Shown piece after piece: positions 7,208-14,861 of a stretch of 24,909 nt of DNA. The stretch spans positions 1-24,909 of the forward strand of contig CAOOJO010000004.1 in assembly GCA_948496895.1 (NCBI GenBank), read 5' to 3'. This stretch comes from an uncultured Acetatifactor sp. GTDB lineage: Bacteria; Bacillota; Clostridia; Lachnospirales; Lachnospiraceae. The position numbers and the translations under genes were made by a program. The first letter of the stretch is position 1; each line of letters opens with the position of its first letter. The notes below the pieces were generated by a model. It was not told the origin of the DNA. It ran no database searches and worked only from the letters and a program-made list of their open reading frames with translations.

Positions 7208-9772
7208 ATGGAAACCCGTAAAATCAAGAATGGACACCGCACAACCTATTTTCTGATTGGAAGCTTCACCCTGCTGCTGCTGGTCAGCATAGGGGCCTTC
7301 ATCTGCCTGGGCCAATACATGAGCAGAGAGAGCGAAAAATCCATCCACACGGTGGGCGATCTGTACATGGCCGGCATCAACAACCATATCACGGCCCATT
7401 TCCGCACGCTTATCGACCTGAAGCTGGAGCAGGCCGAGGCGGTGGTGGAGGTGGTCCCGTCAGACATAGCCGACAGGGAGGAGCTGTACCAGGAGCTGGT
7501 CTACCGGTCCAGCGTCAGGAACTTCAATTATCTGGCTCTGTATTCCTCGGACGGAAAAATGGAGATGCTGGACGGGAGTCCTCTCCAGCTCGCGGATCCC
7601 GATTCCTTCCTGGAGTCCCTCCTGCGCCATGAGAAAAAGATAGCCGTTGGCTATGATTCCCTGGGCAACGAGGTGGTCATCCTGGGCGTCAACGCGGAGT
7701 ATCCCATGGAAAACGGCGAACCATGCATGGCCCTGGTGGCCGCCGTCCCCATAGATTACATCAGCGCCATGCTGGGCACGGACGAGGAGAACGCCCTGAT
7801 ATCCTCCAACATCATCCGCAAGGACGGCAGCTTCATCATCAGCGATATGGGCATGGACTACGCGGATTACTTCGAAAGCCTGTACGAGCGCTATCCGGAC
7901 AGCGACCGCCAGAAGATAGACGCTTATATCCGGGAGCTTTCCGATGCCATGGAAAACAAGGAGGACTATTCCGCCGTCCTGAATTTCGGGAACACCAGCC
8001 AGCAGACCTATTGTACGCCGCTCCCCTATTCGGAGTGGCATCTGGTGACGGTGCTGCCCTTCGGCACCCTGAACGAGACCGTGGAGAATCTGAACGCCAA
8101 CCGGACCTTCGCCACATTGCTGGTCAGCGCCATTATCCTCACTGTGCTGCTGGCAATCTTCTTTATCTATTTCAGGATGACCTGCAAGCAGCTCAGGGAT
8201 CTGGAGGCAGCCCGAGAAGAGGCCCTGGCGGCCACCAGGGCCAAGAGCAAGTTCCTCTCCAATATGAGCCACGATATCCGTACGCCCATGAACGCCATCG
8301 TGGGCATGACGGCCATCGCCACGGCACATATCGACGACAAGGACCAGGTGATGAACTGTCTGAAGAAAATCACCCTCTCCGGCAAGCATCTTCTGGGGCT
8401 GATCAATGATGTGCTGGACATGTCCAAAATCGAAAGCGGCAAGATGACCCTCACCGCGGAACGGGTGTCCCTGCAGGAGGCGATAGAGGGCGTGGTAGGC
8501 ATTGTGCAGACCCAGGTAAAGGGGAAGAACCAGAACTTCAATGTCCATATCGACAATATCCTGTCGGAGGACGTATACTGCGACAGCGTCCGCCTGAACC
8601 AAATCCTGCTGAACCTCCTGTCCAATGCCGTGAAATATACCCAGGAGGGCGGCCTGATTCAGCTCTCCCTGTACCAGGAGGACGCGCCCCCTGAGAAGGG
8701 CGGGGACTATGTACGGACGCATATCATCGTAAAGGACAATGGCACCGGAATGTCCCAGGAATTCCTACAGCATGTCTTCGATTCCTACTCCCGTGTGGAC
8801 AGCATGCGCGTGCACAAGACAGAGGGAGCGGGCCTTGGCATGGCAATCACGAAATATATCGTGAATGCCATGGGTGGCAGCATCAACGTGAAAAGTGAAC
8901 TGGACAAGGGTTCGGAATTCCATGTAATCCTGGATTTCGAAAAGGCCGATTCTCCGGAAATCGATATGATTCTTCCCGCCTGGAAGATGCTGGTGGTGGA
9001 CGATGACGAAACCCTGTGCCGCACCGCCGTGGACGCCCTGGATTCCATCGGCATCCAGGCCGATTGGACCATGAGCGGCGAGAGCGCCATCACAATGGTG
9101 GAAAAGCACCACCAGACCCGGGACGACTACCAGATTGTCATGCTGGACTGGAAGCTCCCCGGCATGGACGGCCTTTCCGTTGCCAGACAGATCCGGCGAA
9201 TCGTAGGCCAGAACATGCCCATCATCCTGATTTCCGCCTATGACTGGAGCGAATTCGAAGTGGACGCAAAGAAGGCGGGCATTGACGGCTTTATCGCCAA
9301 ACCCCTCTTCAAGTCCACGCTGTTCTACGGATTGAAGAAATATATGGGCGTGGAGGACACTGCGGTTTCAGATGACAATGAGAAAGAACTGTCCGGACGG
9401 CGCGTCCTGGTGGCCGAGGATAATGAACTGAACTGGGAGATATTGCAGGCGCTGCTGTCGGATATAGGCATGGAGCCGGAATGGGCGGAGAATGGGCAAA
9501 TCTGCCTGGAGAAATTCCAGGCATCCTCGCCGGGATATTATGACATCATCCTGATGGATCTCCGCATGCCTGTCATGAACGGCTATGAAGCCACCCAGGG
9601 CATCCGCGCTTCCAGCCACCCGGATGCCAAAGGCATCCCCATCATCGCCATGACGGCGGACGCCTTCTCGGAGGACATCAAGAAATGCTTGGACTGCGGC
9701 ATGAATGCCCATACCTCAAAGCCTATCAACTTCGATGAGGTGCTGGCCCTGCTGAAGAAATATATCCTATAG
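7208..9772 (+). CDS. Hybrid sensor histidine kinase with two receiver domains
   Basis: An 854-residue membrane-bound hybrid kinase. Membrane helices at about 14-35 and 302-323 enclose a sensor region of about 265 residues with the look of a double Cache domain. HisKA follows with NMSHDIRTPMNAIVGM (H355), then the ATPase domain with NLLSNAVKYT and EGAGLGMAIT. Receiver 1 starts at MLVVDDDE and has D647 in MLDWKLPGMDG; receiver 2 starts at VLVAEDNE and has D784 in LMDLRMPVMNG. There is no histidine phosphotransfer domain and no output domain, so phosphate must pass to a separate partner not seen here, or the receivers tune the kinase. AAAGGA lies five bases before the ATG. The gene stands alone, divergent from the two-component operon and convergent with the MATE gene (13-bp gap). 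Confidence 0.94.
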   Translation: METRKIKNGHRTTYFLIGSFTLLLLVSIGAFICLGQYMSRESEKSIHTVGDLYMAGINNHITAHFRTLIDLKLEQAEAVVEVVPSDIADREELYQELVYRSSVRNFNYLALYSSDGKMEMLDGSPLQLADPDSFLESLLRHEKKIAVGYDSLGNEVVILGVNAEYPMENGEPCMALVAAVPIDYISAMLGTDEENALISSNIIRKDGSFIISDMGMDYADYFESLYERYPDSDRQKIDAYIRELSDAMENKEDYSAVLNFGNTSQQTYCTPLPYSEWHLVTVLPFGTLNETVENLNANRTFATLLVSAIILTVLLAIFFIYFRMTCKQLRDLEAAREEALAATRAKSKFLSNMSHDIRTPMNAIVGMTAIATAHIDDKDQVMNCLKKITLSGKHLLGLINDVLDMSKIESGKMTLTAERVSLQEAIEGVVGIVQTQVKGKNQNFNVHIDNILSEDVYCDSVRLNQILLNLLSNAVKYTQEGGLIQLSLYQEDAPPEKGGDYVRTHIIVKDNGTGMSQEFLQHVFDSYSRVDSMRVHKTEGAGLGMAITKYIVNAMGGSINVKSELDKGSEFHVILDFEKADSPEIDMILPAWKMLVVDDDETLCRTAVDALDSIGIQADWTMSGESAITMVEKHHQTRDDYQIVMLDWKLPGMDGLSVARQIRRIVGQNMPIILISAYDWSEFEVDAKKAGIDGFIAKPLFKSTLFYGLKKYMGVEDTAVSDDNEKELSGRRVLVAEDNELNWEILQALLSDIGMEPEWAENGQICLEKFQASSPGYYDIILMDLRMPVMNGYEATQGIRASSHPDAKGIPIIAMTADAFSEDIKKCLDCGMNAHTSKPINFDEVLALLKKYIL

Positions 9773-9785
9773 GACAGGAAGGCGC

Positions 9786-11165
9786 TCACTGTATCTTTGC
9801 CAGCGCTTCCTTCGACAATATCTTCCGGATATTCAGCGCGAAGAGCAGCGTGGCTATGGTGGCCGAGACGGCGTCCGATACAGGCTCCGCGTAATACACG
9901 CCCATCACCCCCATAAACCGGGGCAGGATAAGCGCCAGGGGAATCAGCAGGATGATTTTCCGCAGCACCGCTATGAACAGCGAAATCTTCGCCTGTCCCA
10001 ATGCCAGGAAGGTGGGCTGGATGCCGTTCTGCAGACCGAACACCAGCATGCCCGCCATGAAGATGGGCATGACCTCCCCGGTCAGCGCCACCAGCTGCGT
10101 CTCATTGGTAAAGAATCCCGCGTAGAACCGGGGAAACAGCATGCTGGTGGCCGTGGTCAGGAACCGGAACCCGAAGCACATGCCTATCATCCAGCCATAG
10201 AGCTTCTTCACCCTCTCGAAATTCTGCGCCCCGTAATTATAGCTGATAATAGGAGCCATGCCCTGGGTGAAGCCGTTGATAGGCGCGGAGAAGAGCTGCA
10301 TGATGCTCTGCATGATGGTCAGGGAACCCACATGCATGTCCCCTCCGTAGGCCTGTAGCCCATGGTTCAGCACGATGCTGATGAAGCTCTCTGTGGCGTT
10401 CATGATAAAGGGGGAGATGCCCAGGGAGAATACGCTTCCCAGAACCTTCCCCTCCAGTCTCATGCATTTCCTTCTGATTTTCAGGGAGGATTTCCTGCCC
10501 ATCAGAAAGGACACCACCCAGGCCGCGCTGAGCGCCTGAGAAATCACTGTGGCCACCGCCGCGCCCTTCACCCCCATGGAAAGCCCGAAGATGAAGACCG
10601 GATCTAAGATGATGTTGGCTACTGCCCCAATCAGCACCGAAAGCATGGCCGTCCTGGGCTGGCTCTGGCAGATGATGAAGGCGTTCAGCCCCAGGGCCAG
10701 CTCCACGAAAAGCGTCCCCGCCAGATAGATGGACAGATAGTCCATGGCATAGCCGATGGTGGCATCGCTGGCACCGAACAAGTAAAGCAGGGGCCTCTGG
10801 AACAGATAGAAGAATGCCATCAGGGCTACCGTGCAGATCAGAAGGAAGCTGACGCTGTTGCCCAGAATCTTTTCCGCCCGGTCCCTGTCCCCTTTTCCCA
10901 GCCAGATAGCCGCCAGGGGAGCCGCGCCGTTGCTGATAAAGGCGGAAAAGGCCGAGACGAACACGGTGATACAGAAGGTGACTCCTACTCCTGTGAGGGC
11001 ATTGGCCCCTACGCCCTCCATATGGCCGATGTAAATCCGGTCGATGATGCTGTACAGGATATTGATAATCTGGGCCAGGATGGCGGGCAGGGTCATGCTG
11101 GCCATGAGCTTGCCAATGGATTCTGTCGCCATCCTCTCTTCCCTTGTCTTGTCTGCGATTGCCAT
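9786..11165 (-). CDS. MATE-family multidrug/toxic compound efflux transporter
   Basis: A 459-residue polytopic protein with about twelve membrane helices in two homologous halves. The opening (IGKLMASMTLPAILAQIINILYSIIDRIYIGH) and the second-half repeat (GMAPIISYNYGAQNFERVKK) are typical of MATE cation-antiporter exporters. The open frame extends to 11264, but that part lies in the terminator and tRNA-Arg, so I start at the first ATG after them (11165), with AAAGGAG upstream. The ATG at 11132 (MATESIGK) is an alternative, has an AAGGGA site and matches many relatives. I see no separate promoter between the tRNA terminator and this gene. The substrate cannot be read from sequence. Confidence 0.92.
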   Translation of the reverse strand: MAIADKTREERMATESIGKLMASMTLPAILAQIINILYSIIDRIYIGHMEGVGANALTGVGVTFCITVFVSAFSAFISNGAAPLAAIWLGKGDRDRAEKILGNSVSFLLICTVALMAFFYLFQRPLLYLFGASDATIGYAMDYLSIYLAGTLFVELALGLNAFIICQSQPRTAMLSVLIGAVANIILDPVFIFGLSMGVKGAAVATVISQALSAAWVVSFLMGRKSSLKIRRKCMRLEGKVLGSVFSLGISPFIMNATESFISIVLNHGLQAYGGDMHVGSLTIMQSIMQLFSAPINGFTQGMAPIISYNYGAQNFERVKKLYGWMIGMCFGFRFLTTATSMLFPRFYAGFFTNETQLVALTGEVMPIFMAGMLVFGLQNGIQPTFLALGQAKISLFIAVLRKIILLIPLALILPRFMGVMGVYYAEPVSDAVSATIATLLFALNIRKILSKEALAKIQ

Positions 11166-11201
11166 ATGAATTATTTGGCTCCTTTCTCTTCCACTGTTGG
11201 A

Positions 11202-11237
11202 TGCAAAAAAAGAAAAGCATTGAGAATCCAATGCTTT
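11202..11237 (-). terminator. Rho-independent terminator of the tRNA-Arg gene
   Basis: AAAGCATTG (11237-11229 on the minus strand) pairs perfectly with its complement at 11222-11214 around a 6-base loop. It is followed on the minus strand by a T-rich tract (TTCTTTTTTTG). It begins four bases after the end of the tRNA and precedes the MATE gene. Confidence 0.85.
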
Positions 11238-11241
11238 CCAG

Positions 11242-11315
11242 CGTTCCCGAGGTGACTCGAACACCCGACCTACCGCTTAGGAGGCGGTCGCTCTATCCAT
11301 CTGAGCTACGGAAAC
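11242..11315 (-). tRNA. tRNA-Arg (anticodon CCT)
   Basis: On the minus strand the 74-base sequence folds as a cloverleaf. The acceptor stem GTTTCCG/CGGGAAC has one T-G pair; the D arm is GCTC/GAGC. The anticodon stem ACCGC/GCGGT has loop CTCCTAA, hence anticodon CCT reading AGG. The T arm GGGTG/CACCT has loop TTCGAGT. The discriminator base is G and CCA is not encoded, so it must be added after transcription. The 5' end lies six bases after the stop codon of the DUF3881 gene. Confidence 0.95.
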
Positions 11316-11321
11316 AGACCT

Positions 11322-12212
11322 CTACGCGAACCCTTCCGGGAAATTGATGCTTCCCTGTAGCCAGATGATTCCCTTGAACCTCCTGCCCACCTGTGGCTCA
11401 CCGTATATATCTATTATATTAATAGAAACGTCAAATGTCAACTCATTACTGCAAATTGTTAAAATATAAATTTTTTCTCCCGTTATCTGGTTCACCACCT
11501 GGCGCATGGCCATGATTTCTCCCAGGACGGAATACTGGTCGCACTCCACACCGTAGGGCATGAAGTACGTATCCACCAGACTGAAGACATCCTCCTTCTG
11601 AATTCTCCTGGAGATGGTAGTGTACATGTCCATATCCTCCAGCGTCAATGTCTCTATGGCATCCTCGTCCCCCTTCCTGGCCGCTGCCATGAGGGAGCTC
11701 CTGGTGGCGGAGTTCTGCTTTCCCTGCTGGAGCTGCTGCTCATTCTTCTGGATGGGCAGCAGAATCGTCCCGCTGGTGGACAGGGCTGAGAGCGTCAGCG
11801 TGGTGCCCCGGATGGGAAGCTGATCCTCCACCATGGCGCGCATATAGGGTATTTTATTTTTCAGATAAAATATCAAGGACATTCCCACCTTGATGTCATC
11901 GCAGACACCCGCGTAGGATTCCTTTTCCGCATGGCGTTCCACGGATACATCCTCGCAGGAGGTGATACCGGTTCCCTCCAGATAGGGGTAATAGTACTCG
12001 TAGATGAATCTTTCATCGTCGTCGAACTCACCGCAGACCGCAATCCCGATTCCATTGGCGAAATCTTTGCAAAATTCTGCTGACAACGCGTCATTCTGAC
12101 CCTTCACGATGCTCCGCCTGTCGGCGTTCATGACCACCTCCGCCAACAGCTCCTGTAGTCTTTTATGATTATCCAGATTGCTGAATCCAATGGCACGCAT
12201 AAATTTATGCAA
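11322..12212 (-). CDS. DUF3881 family protein, TTG start
   Basis: A 296-residue soluble protein without signal peptide, resembling the DUF3881 family that I associate with Lachnospiraceae (MHKFMRAIGF opening). Function unknown. The frame can also start at a GTG (12221), but there AAGAAGG abuts the start codon. The TTG at 12212 has AAGGTG at about six bases and gives the usual opening, so I chose it. It is the last protein gene of the parA operon, 21 nt after the DUF3592 gene. Its 3' part contains a perfect consensus promoter for the downstream tRNA-Arg, so about 40 bases of this gene serve two purposes. Confidence 0.8.
   Translation of the reverse strand: MHKFMRAIGFSNLDNHKRLQELLAEVVMNADRRSIVKGQNDALSAEFCKDFANGIGIAVCGEFDDDERFIYEYYYPYLEGTGITSCEDVSVERHAEKESYAGVCDDIKVGMSLIFYLKNKIPYMRAMVEDQLPIRGTTLTLSALSTSGTILLPIQKNEQQLQQGKQNSATRSSLMAAARKGDEDAIETLTLEDMDMYTTISRRIQKEDVFSLVDTYFMPYGVECDQYSVLGEIMAMRQVVNQITGEKIYILTICSNELTFDVSINIIDIYGEPQVGRRFKGIIWLQGSINFPEGFA
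11413..11441 (-). promoter_or_regulatory. Perfect consensus promoter for tRNA-Arg, inside the DUF3881 gene
   Basis: On the minus strand TTGACA (11441-11436) is followed after exactly 17 bases by TATAAT (11418-11413), both hexamers matching the sigma-A consensus completely. Transcription should start near 11406, about 90 nt before the tRNA 5' end. The same bases encode DUF3881 residues around ELTFDVSINIID. Confidence 0.8.
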
Positions 12213-12233
12213 TAATTTCACCTTCTTTCCCTG

Positions 12234-12953
12234 TCACGTATAGTCCTTTACCCTCTTATCCAATATGCTTTCCGCGTCCACATGGTAGCGGCTATAGTCC
12301 TCCCCGTCTACATAGACGTCTATACTGTCTCCCGGCTGCAGAGCCACACTGGGATTTATCCACAGGTTCTCGCTTTTGAATCGATAGATTACATCCTTGT
12401 ATTCATCCCGGTAATAACAGTAAATCTGATAAGGATTCCGTCCGTTCATCACATAGCTGGTATTTACCGCTATCTGCTCTACAATGGCGCTCAGACGTTT
12501 TCCTGATGACAGGATTTTCTTCCTTCTGCGTTTCCTGGTCAGGGATATCGCAATCATCACGAGAACGATTCCCATAAAGAGGATTCCTATCAGGAGGAAT
12601 ACCAGCTCCAGAAGCAGCATTGCTCCCGGGGCTTTCACATGTTCCGGATTCTCCGGGTCGCACAGAAGGGAAATCTCCTGTCCCTCCCGCATCCCGCTTC
12701 TGTAGAAATTCAACGCTATCTCTTCATATGTCCTGCCACCGTACTGATACGTCACATATACGCTGTGTCTCCGGTCTCCGTCAGAGCCGCGGTAGGAGGA
12801 AATTTCTGTGATTTCCGCCGTGATTTCTTCCGCTCGTTCTCTGAAACCGGAATCTCTGATTGCCATTGTGAGGCCCACCGCGAAAAATATGGCTCCCACA
12901 ATCAGAAAGATAGCACAAAAAAGAGTCATAAAGGAATTTCTCTTTTGCTTCAT
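12234..12953 (-). CDS. DUF3592-like membrane protein
   Basis: A 239-residue protein with two membrane helices, at about 9-30 and 110-136. Each is followed by a small beta-rich domain (ITEISSYRGSDGDRRHSVYVTYQYGG and IYCYYRDEYKDVIYRF), the duplicated layout of DUF3592 proteins. Their function is not known. AGGAGA stands six bases before the ATG. It lies 22 nt after serS and 21 nt before DUF3881, so it belongs to the same transcript. Confidence 0.75.
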   Translation of the reverse strand: MKQKRNSFMTLFCAIFLIVGAIFFAVGLTMAIRDSGFRERAEEITAEITEISSYRGSDGDRRHSVYVTYQYGGRTYEEIALNFYRSGMREGQEISLLCDPENPEHVKAPGAMLLLELVFLLIGILFMGIVLVMIAISLTRKRRRKKILSSGKRLSAIVEQIAVNTSYVMNGRNPYQIYCYYRDEYKDVIYRFKSENLWINPSVALQPGDSIDVYVDGEDYSRYHVDAESILDKRVKDYT

Positions 12954-12975
12954 CCCATTCTCCTGACAGATTTAT

Positions 12976-14268
12976 TTATCTGGCACCGCCCGGAAGAATC
13001 CTGTCTTTGCCGCCCATATAGGGACGCAGAGCCTCCGGTATATCGATGCTCCCGTCCGCGTTCACATTGTTCTCCAGGAACGCGATAAGCCCTCTGGGTG
13101 TTGCCAGCACCGTATTATTTAATGTATGCACATAGTAAGTCCCGTTTTCTCCTTTGGTGCGGATGCCAAGCCTTCTCGCCTGGGCGTCTCCCAGGGTAGA
13201 GCAGGAGCCTACCTCAAAATATTTCTGCTGTCTGGGACTCCAGGCCTCGATGTCGCAGGATTTCACCTTCAAATCCGCCAGATCCCCGCTGCAGCACTCC
13301 AGTGTCCGCACGGGCACGTCCAGGCTGCGGAAGAATTCCACTGTATAGGACCACATCCTGTTGTACCAGTCCATGGAATCCTCGGGTCTGCACAGTACCA
13401 CCATCTCCTGCTTTTCGAACTGATGTACTCTGTAGACGCCCCTCTCCTCTATGCCGTGGGATCCCACTTCCTTTCTGAAGCAGGGCGAATAGGAGGTCAT
13501 GGTGATAGGCAGGCTGGCCTCGTTCACAATCTGTCCCTTGAACTTGCCAATCATGGAATGCTCCGAGGTTCCGATCAGATATAGATCCTCCCCCTCGATT
13601 TTGTACATCATGGCTTCCATTTCCGCGAAGCTCATGACGCCGTTTACCACGCTGCTGCGAATCATGAAGGGCGGGATGCAGTAGGTGAAGCCCTTGTCAA
13701 TCATGAAATCCCTGGCATAGCTGATCATAGCGGAATGAATCCTGGCCGCGTCCCCAATCAGGTAATAAAAACCATTTCCGCTGGTGCGGCCCGCCGCGTC
13801 CTTGTCCAGGCCGTTGATGCTGTTCAGGATATCCGCGTGATAGGGCACTTCGAACTCCGGTACCACAGGCTCTCCATATTTTTCGATTTCCACATTCTCG
13901 CTGTCATCCTTGCCGATGGGGACGGAGGCATCGATGATATTGGGAATCACCATCATGATTTTCGTGATTTTCTCCTGAAGCTGGGGTTCCATGGCTTCCA
14001 ACTCTGCCAGCCTTTTGGCATTGGCCGCTACCTCCGCCTTCTTAGCCTCGGCTTCGGCTTTCCTGCCCTGGGCCATCAGCGCGCCGATTTCCTTGGATAT
14101 CTTATTCTTGGCTGCCCGGAGGTTATCCCCCTCCTGCTTGGCCTTCCTGCTTTCCGCATCCAGGGCTATCACTTCATCCACCAGGGCCAGCTTCTCTTCC
14201 TGGAATTTCTTCCGGATATTCTCCTTTACAATATCGGGGTTCTCCCTCAAAAACTTAATATCAATCAT
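12976..14268 (-). CDS. serS: Seryl-tRNA synthetase (divergent, archaeal-like motifs)
   Basis: Class II synthetase charging tRNA-Ser, 430 residues. Residues 1-100 are the tRNA-binding coiled-coil arm. The catalytic core has YLIGTSEHS (230-238), motif 2 CFRKEVGSHG...RVHQFEKQE (263-287), CSGDLADLKVKSCDIEAW (326-343) and motif 3 HTLNNTVLATPRGLIAFLEN (381-400). Motif 2 and motif 3 differ from the common bacterial forms (FRSEAGSAGRDTRG and NGSGLAVGRTLVAILEN) and resemble archaeal enzymes (VHTLNSTAIATTR type), though the catalytic arginines are kept. AAAGGA precedes the ATG by about ten bases. There is no T-box leader, because the DUF4446 gene ends 29 nt upstream. Function is secure; whether a second serS exists elsewhere in the genome cannot be seen. 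Confidence 0.95.
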   Translation of the reverse strand: MIDIKFLRENPDIVKENIRKKFQEEKLALVDEVIALDAESRKAKQEGDNLRAAKNKISKEIGALMAQGRKAEAEAKKAEVAANAKRLAELEAMEPQLQEKITKIMMVIPNIIDASVPIGKDDSENVEIEKYGEPVVPEFEVPYHADILNSINGLDKDAAGRTSGNGFYYLIGDAARIHSAMISYARDFMIDKGFTYCIPPFMIRSSVVNGVMSFAEMEAMMYKIEGEDLYLIGTSEHSMIGKFKGQIVNEASLPITMTSYSPCFRKEVGSHGIEERGVYRVHQFEKQEMVVLCRPEDSMDWYNRMWSYTVEFFRSLDVPVRTLECCSGDLADLKVKSCDIEAWSPRQQKYFEVGSCSTLGDAQARRLGIRTKGENGTYYVHTLNNTVLATPRGLIAFLENNVNADGSIDIPEALRPYMGGKDRILPGGAR

Positions 14269-14297
14269 GGTTTTTACGTCCTTTCTGTGGTGTCGAT

Positions 14298-14834
14298 TTA
14301 TACCGCCGTCCCCTTTGCCATGGCCAGCGCTTCCGCTTCCTCCTGGCTCAGCGAGATGCTGTTGTCTCCATTCCTGATTTCCTTCGAATAGGAATAACAG
14401 CCTTCTGTGCTATGGACGGAATTGATGATAAAACCGTTGTCGTTCTCATCCAGCAGGGCCAGGCTGTAGCTGAGCTGTCCGCCCATCTGGTTAAAGGCGT
14501 CGTACCGTACAAGCCCCATCTTCTGGTACACGGTCTGCAGCCTTTTAAAAATGGTGTCGATATCCTGCCTGTCCTTCTCTGCCTGTTCCAGCAGGAGCCG
14601 ATTGTCGCTAAACAGCTTCAGGATATCCTCCTCCAGGCTCGCCCCGTCCTTTCCCAGGACGAACCGATTCAGCCTTTTCTTCAAAGTGTTCACCTTTGAT
14701 ATCTGTACAATCAAAAGTATTATCACCACCAGCATCAGGACAGCCAGTCCCAGTATCCCTATGACCAGATAGCCCCAGTCAAAAGAACCGATGCCAATCT
14801 GGTCTAAAAATGCGCTACATCCTATTGTACTCAT
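14298..14834 (-). CDS. DUF4446 family protein
   Basis: A 178-residue protein with one N-terminal membrane helix (about 20-44, WGYLVIGILGLAVLMLVVII), a charged helical region (VNTLKKRLNRFVLGKDGASLEEDILKL...) and a C-terminal domain (VRYDAFNQMGGQLSYSLALLDENDNGFII) typical of DUF4446. Such genes commonly lie next to parB in Firmicutes, but no function is known to me. GGAG lies four bases before the ATG; the gap to parB is 27 nt. Confidence 0.88.
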   Translation of the reverse strand: MSTIGCSAFLDQIGIGSFDWGYLVIGILGLAVLMLVVIILLIVQISKVNTLKKRLNRFVLGKDGASLEEDILKLFSDNRLLLEQAEKDRQDIDTIFKRLQTVYQKMGLVRYDAFNQMGGQLSYSLALLDENDNGFIINSVHSTEGCYSYSKEIRNGDNSISLSQEEAEALAMAKGTAV

Positions 14835-14861
14835 ATATCTCCTTCAGTATTTTGTCTTCTC

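Noticed and set aside
7460..8722. Long minus-strand open frame (420 codons)
   Set aside because: It is antisense to the hybrid kinase gene, with no recognisable domain and no ribosome binding site consistent with a gene.
9777..9810. Inverted repeat GGAAG-G-CGCT / AGCGCTTCC between the convergent hybrid kinase and MATE genes
   Set aside because: The stem needs a bulged base, has a 15-base loop, lies partly in the MATE coding end and has no T tract on either strand, so I do not call it a terminator.
12356..12364. TTATCCACA, a perfect DnaA-box sequence
   Set aside because: It is a single copy inside the DUF3592 gene, where it encodes LWI on the other strand. No cluster of further boxes or AT-rich unwinding region lies around it, so it does not support an origin here.
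14269..14297. Possible T-box upstream of serS
   Set aside because: Only 29 bases separate serS from the preceding gene, far too few for a T-box leader.
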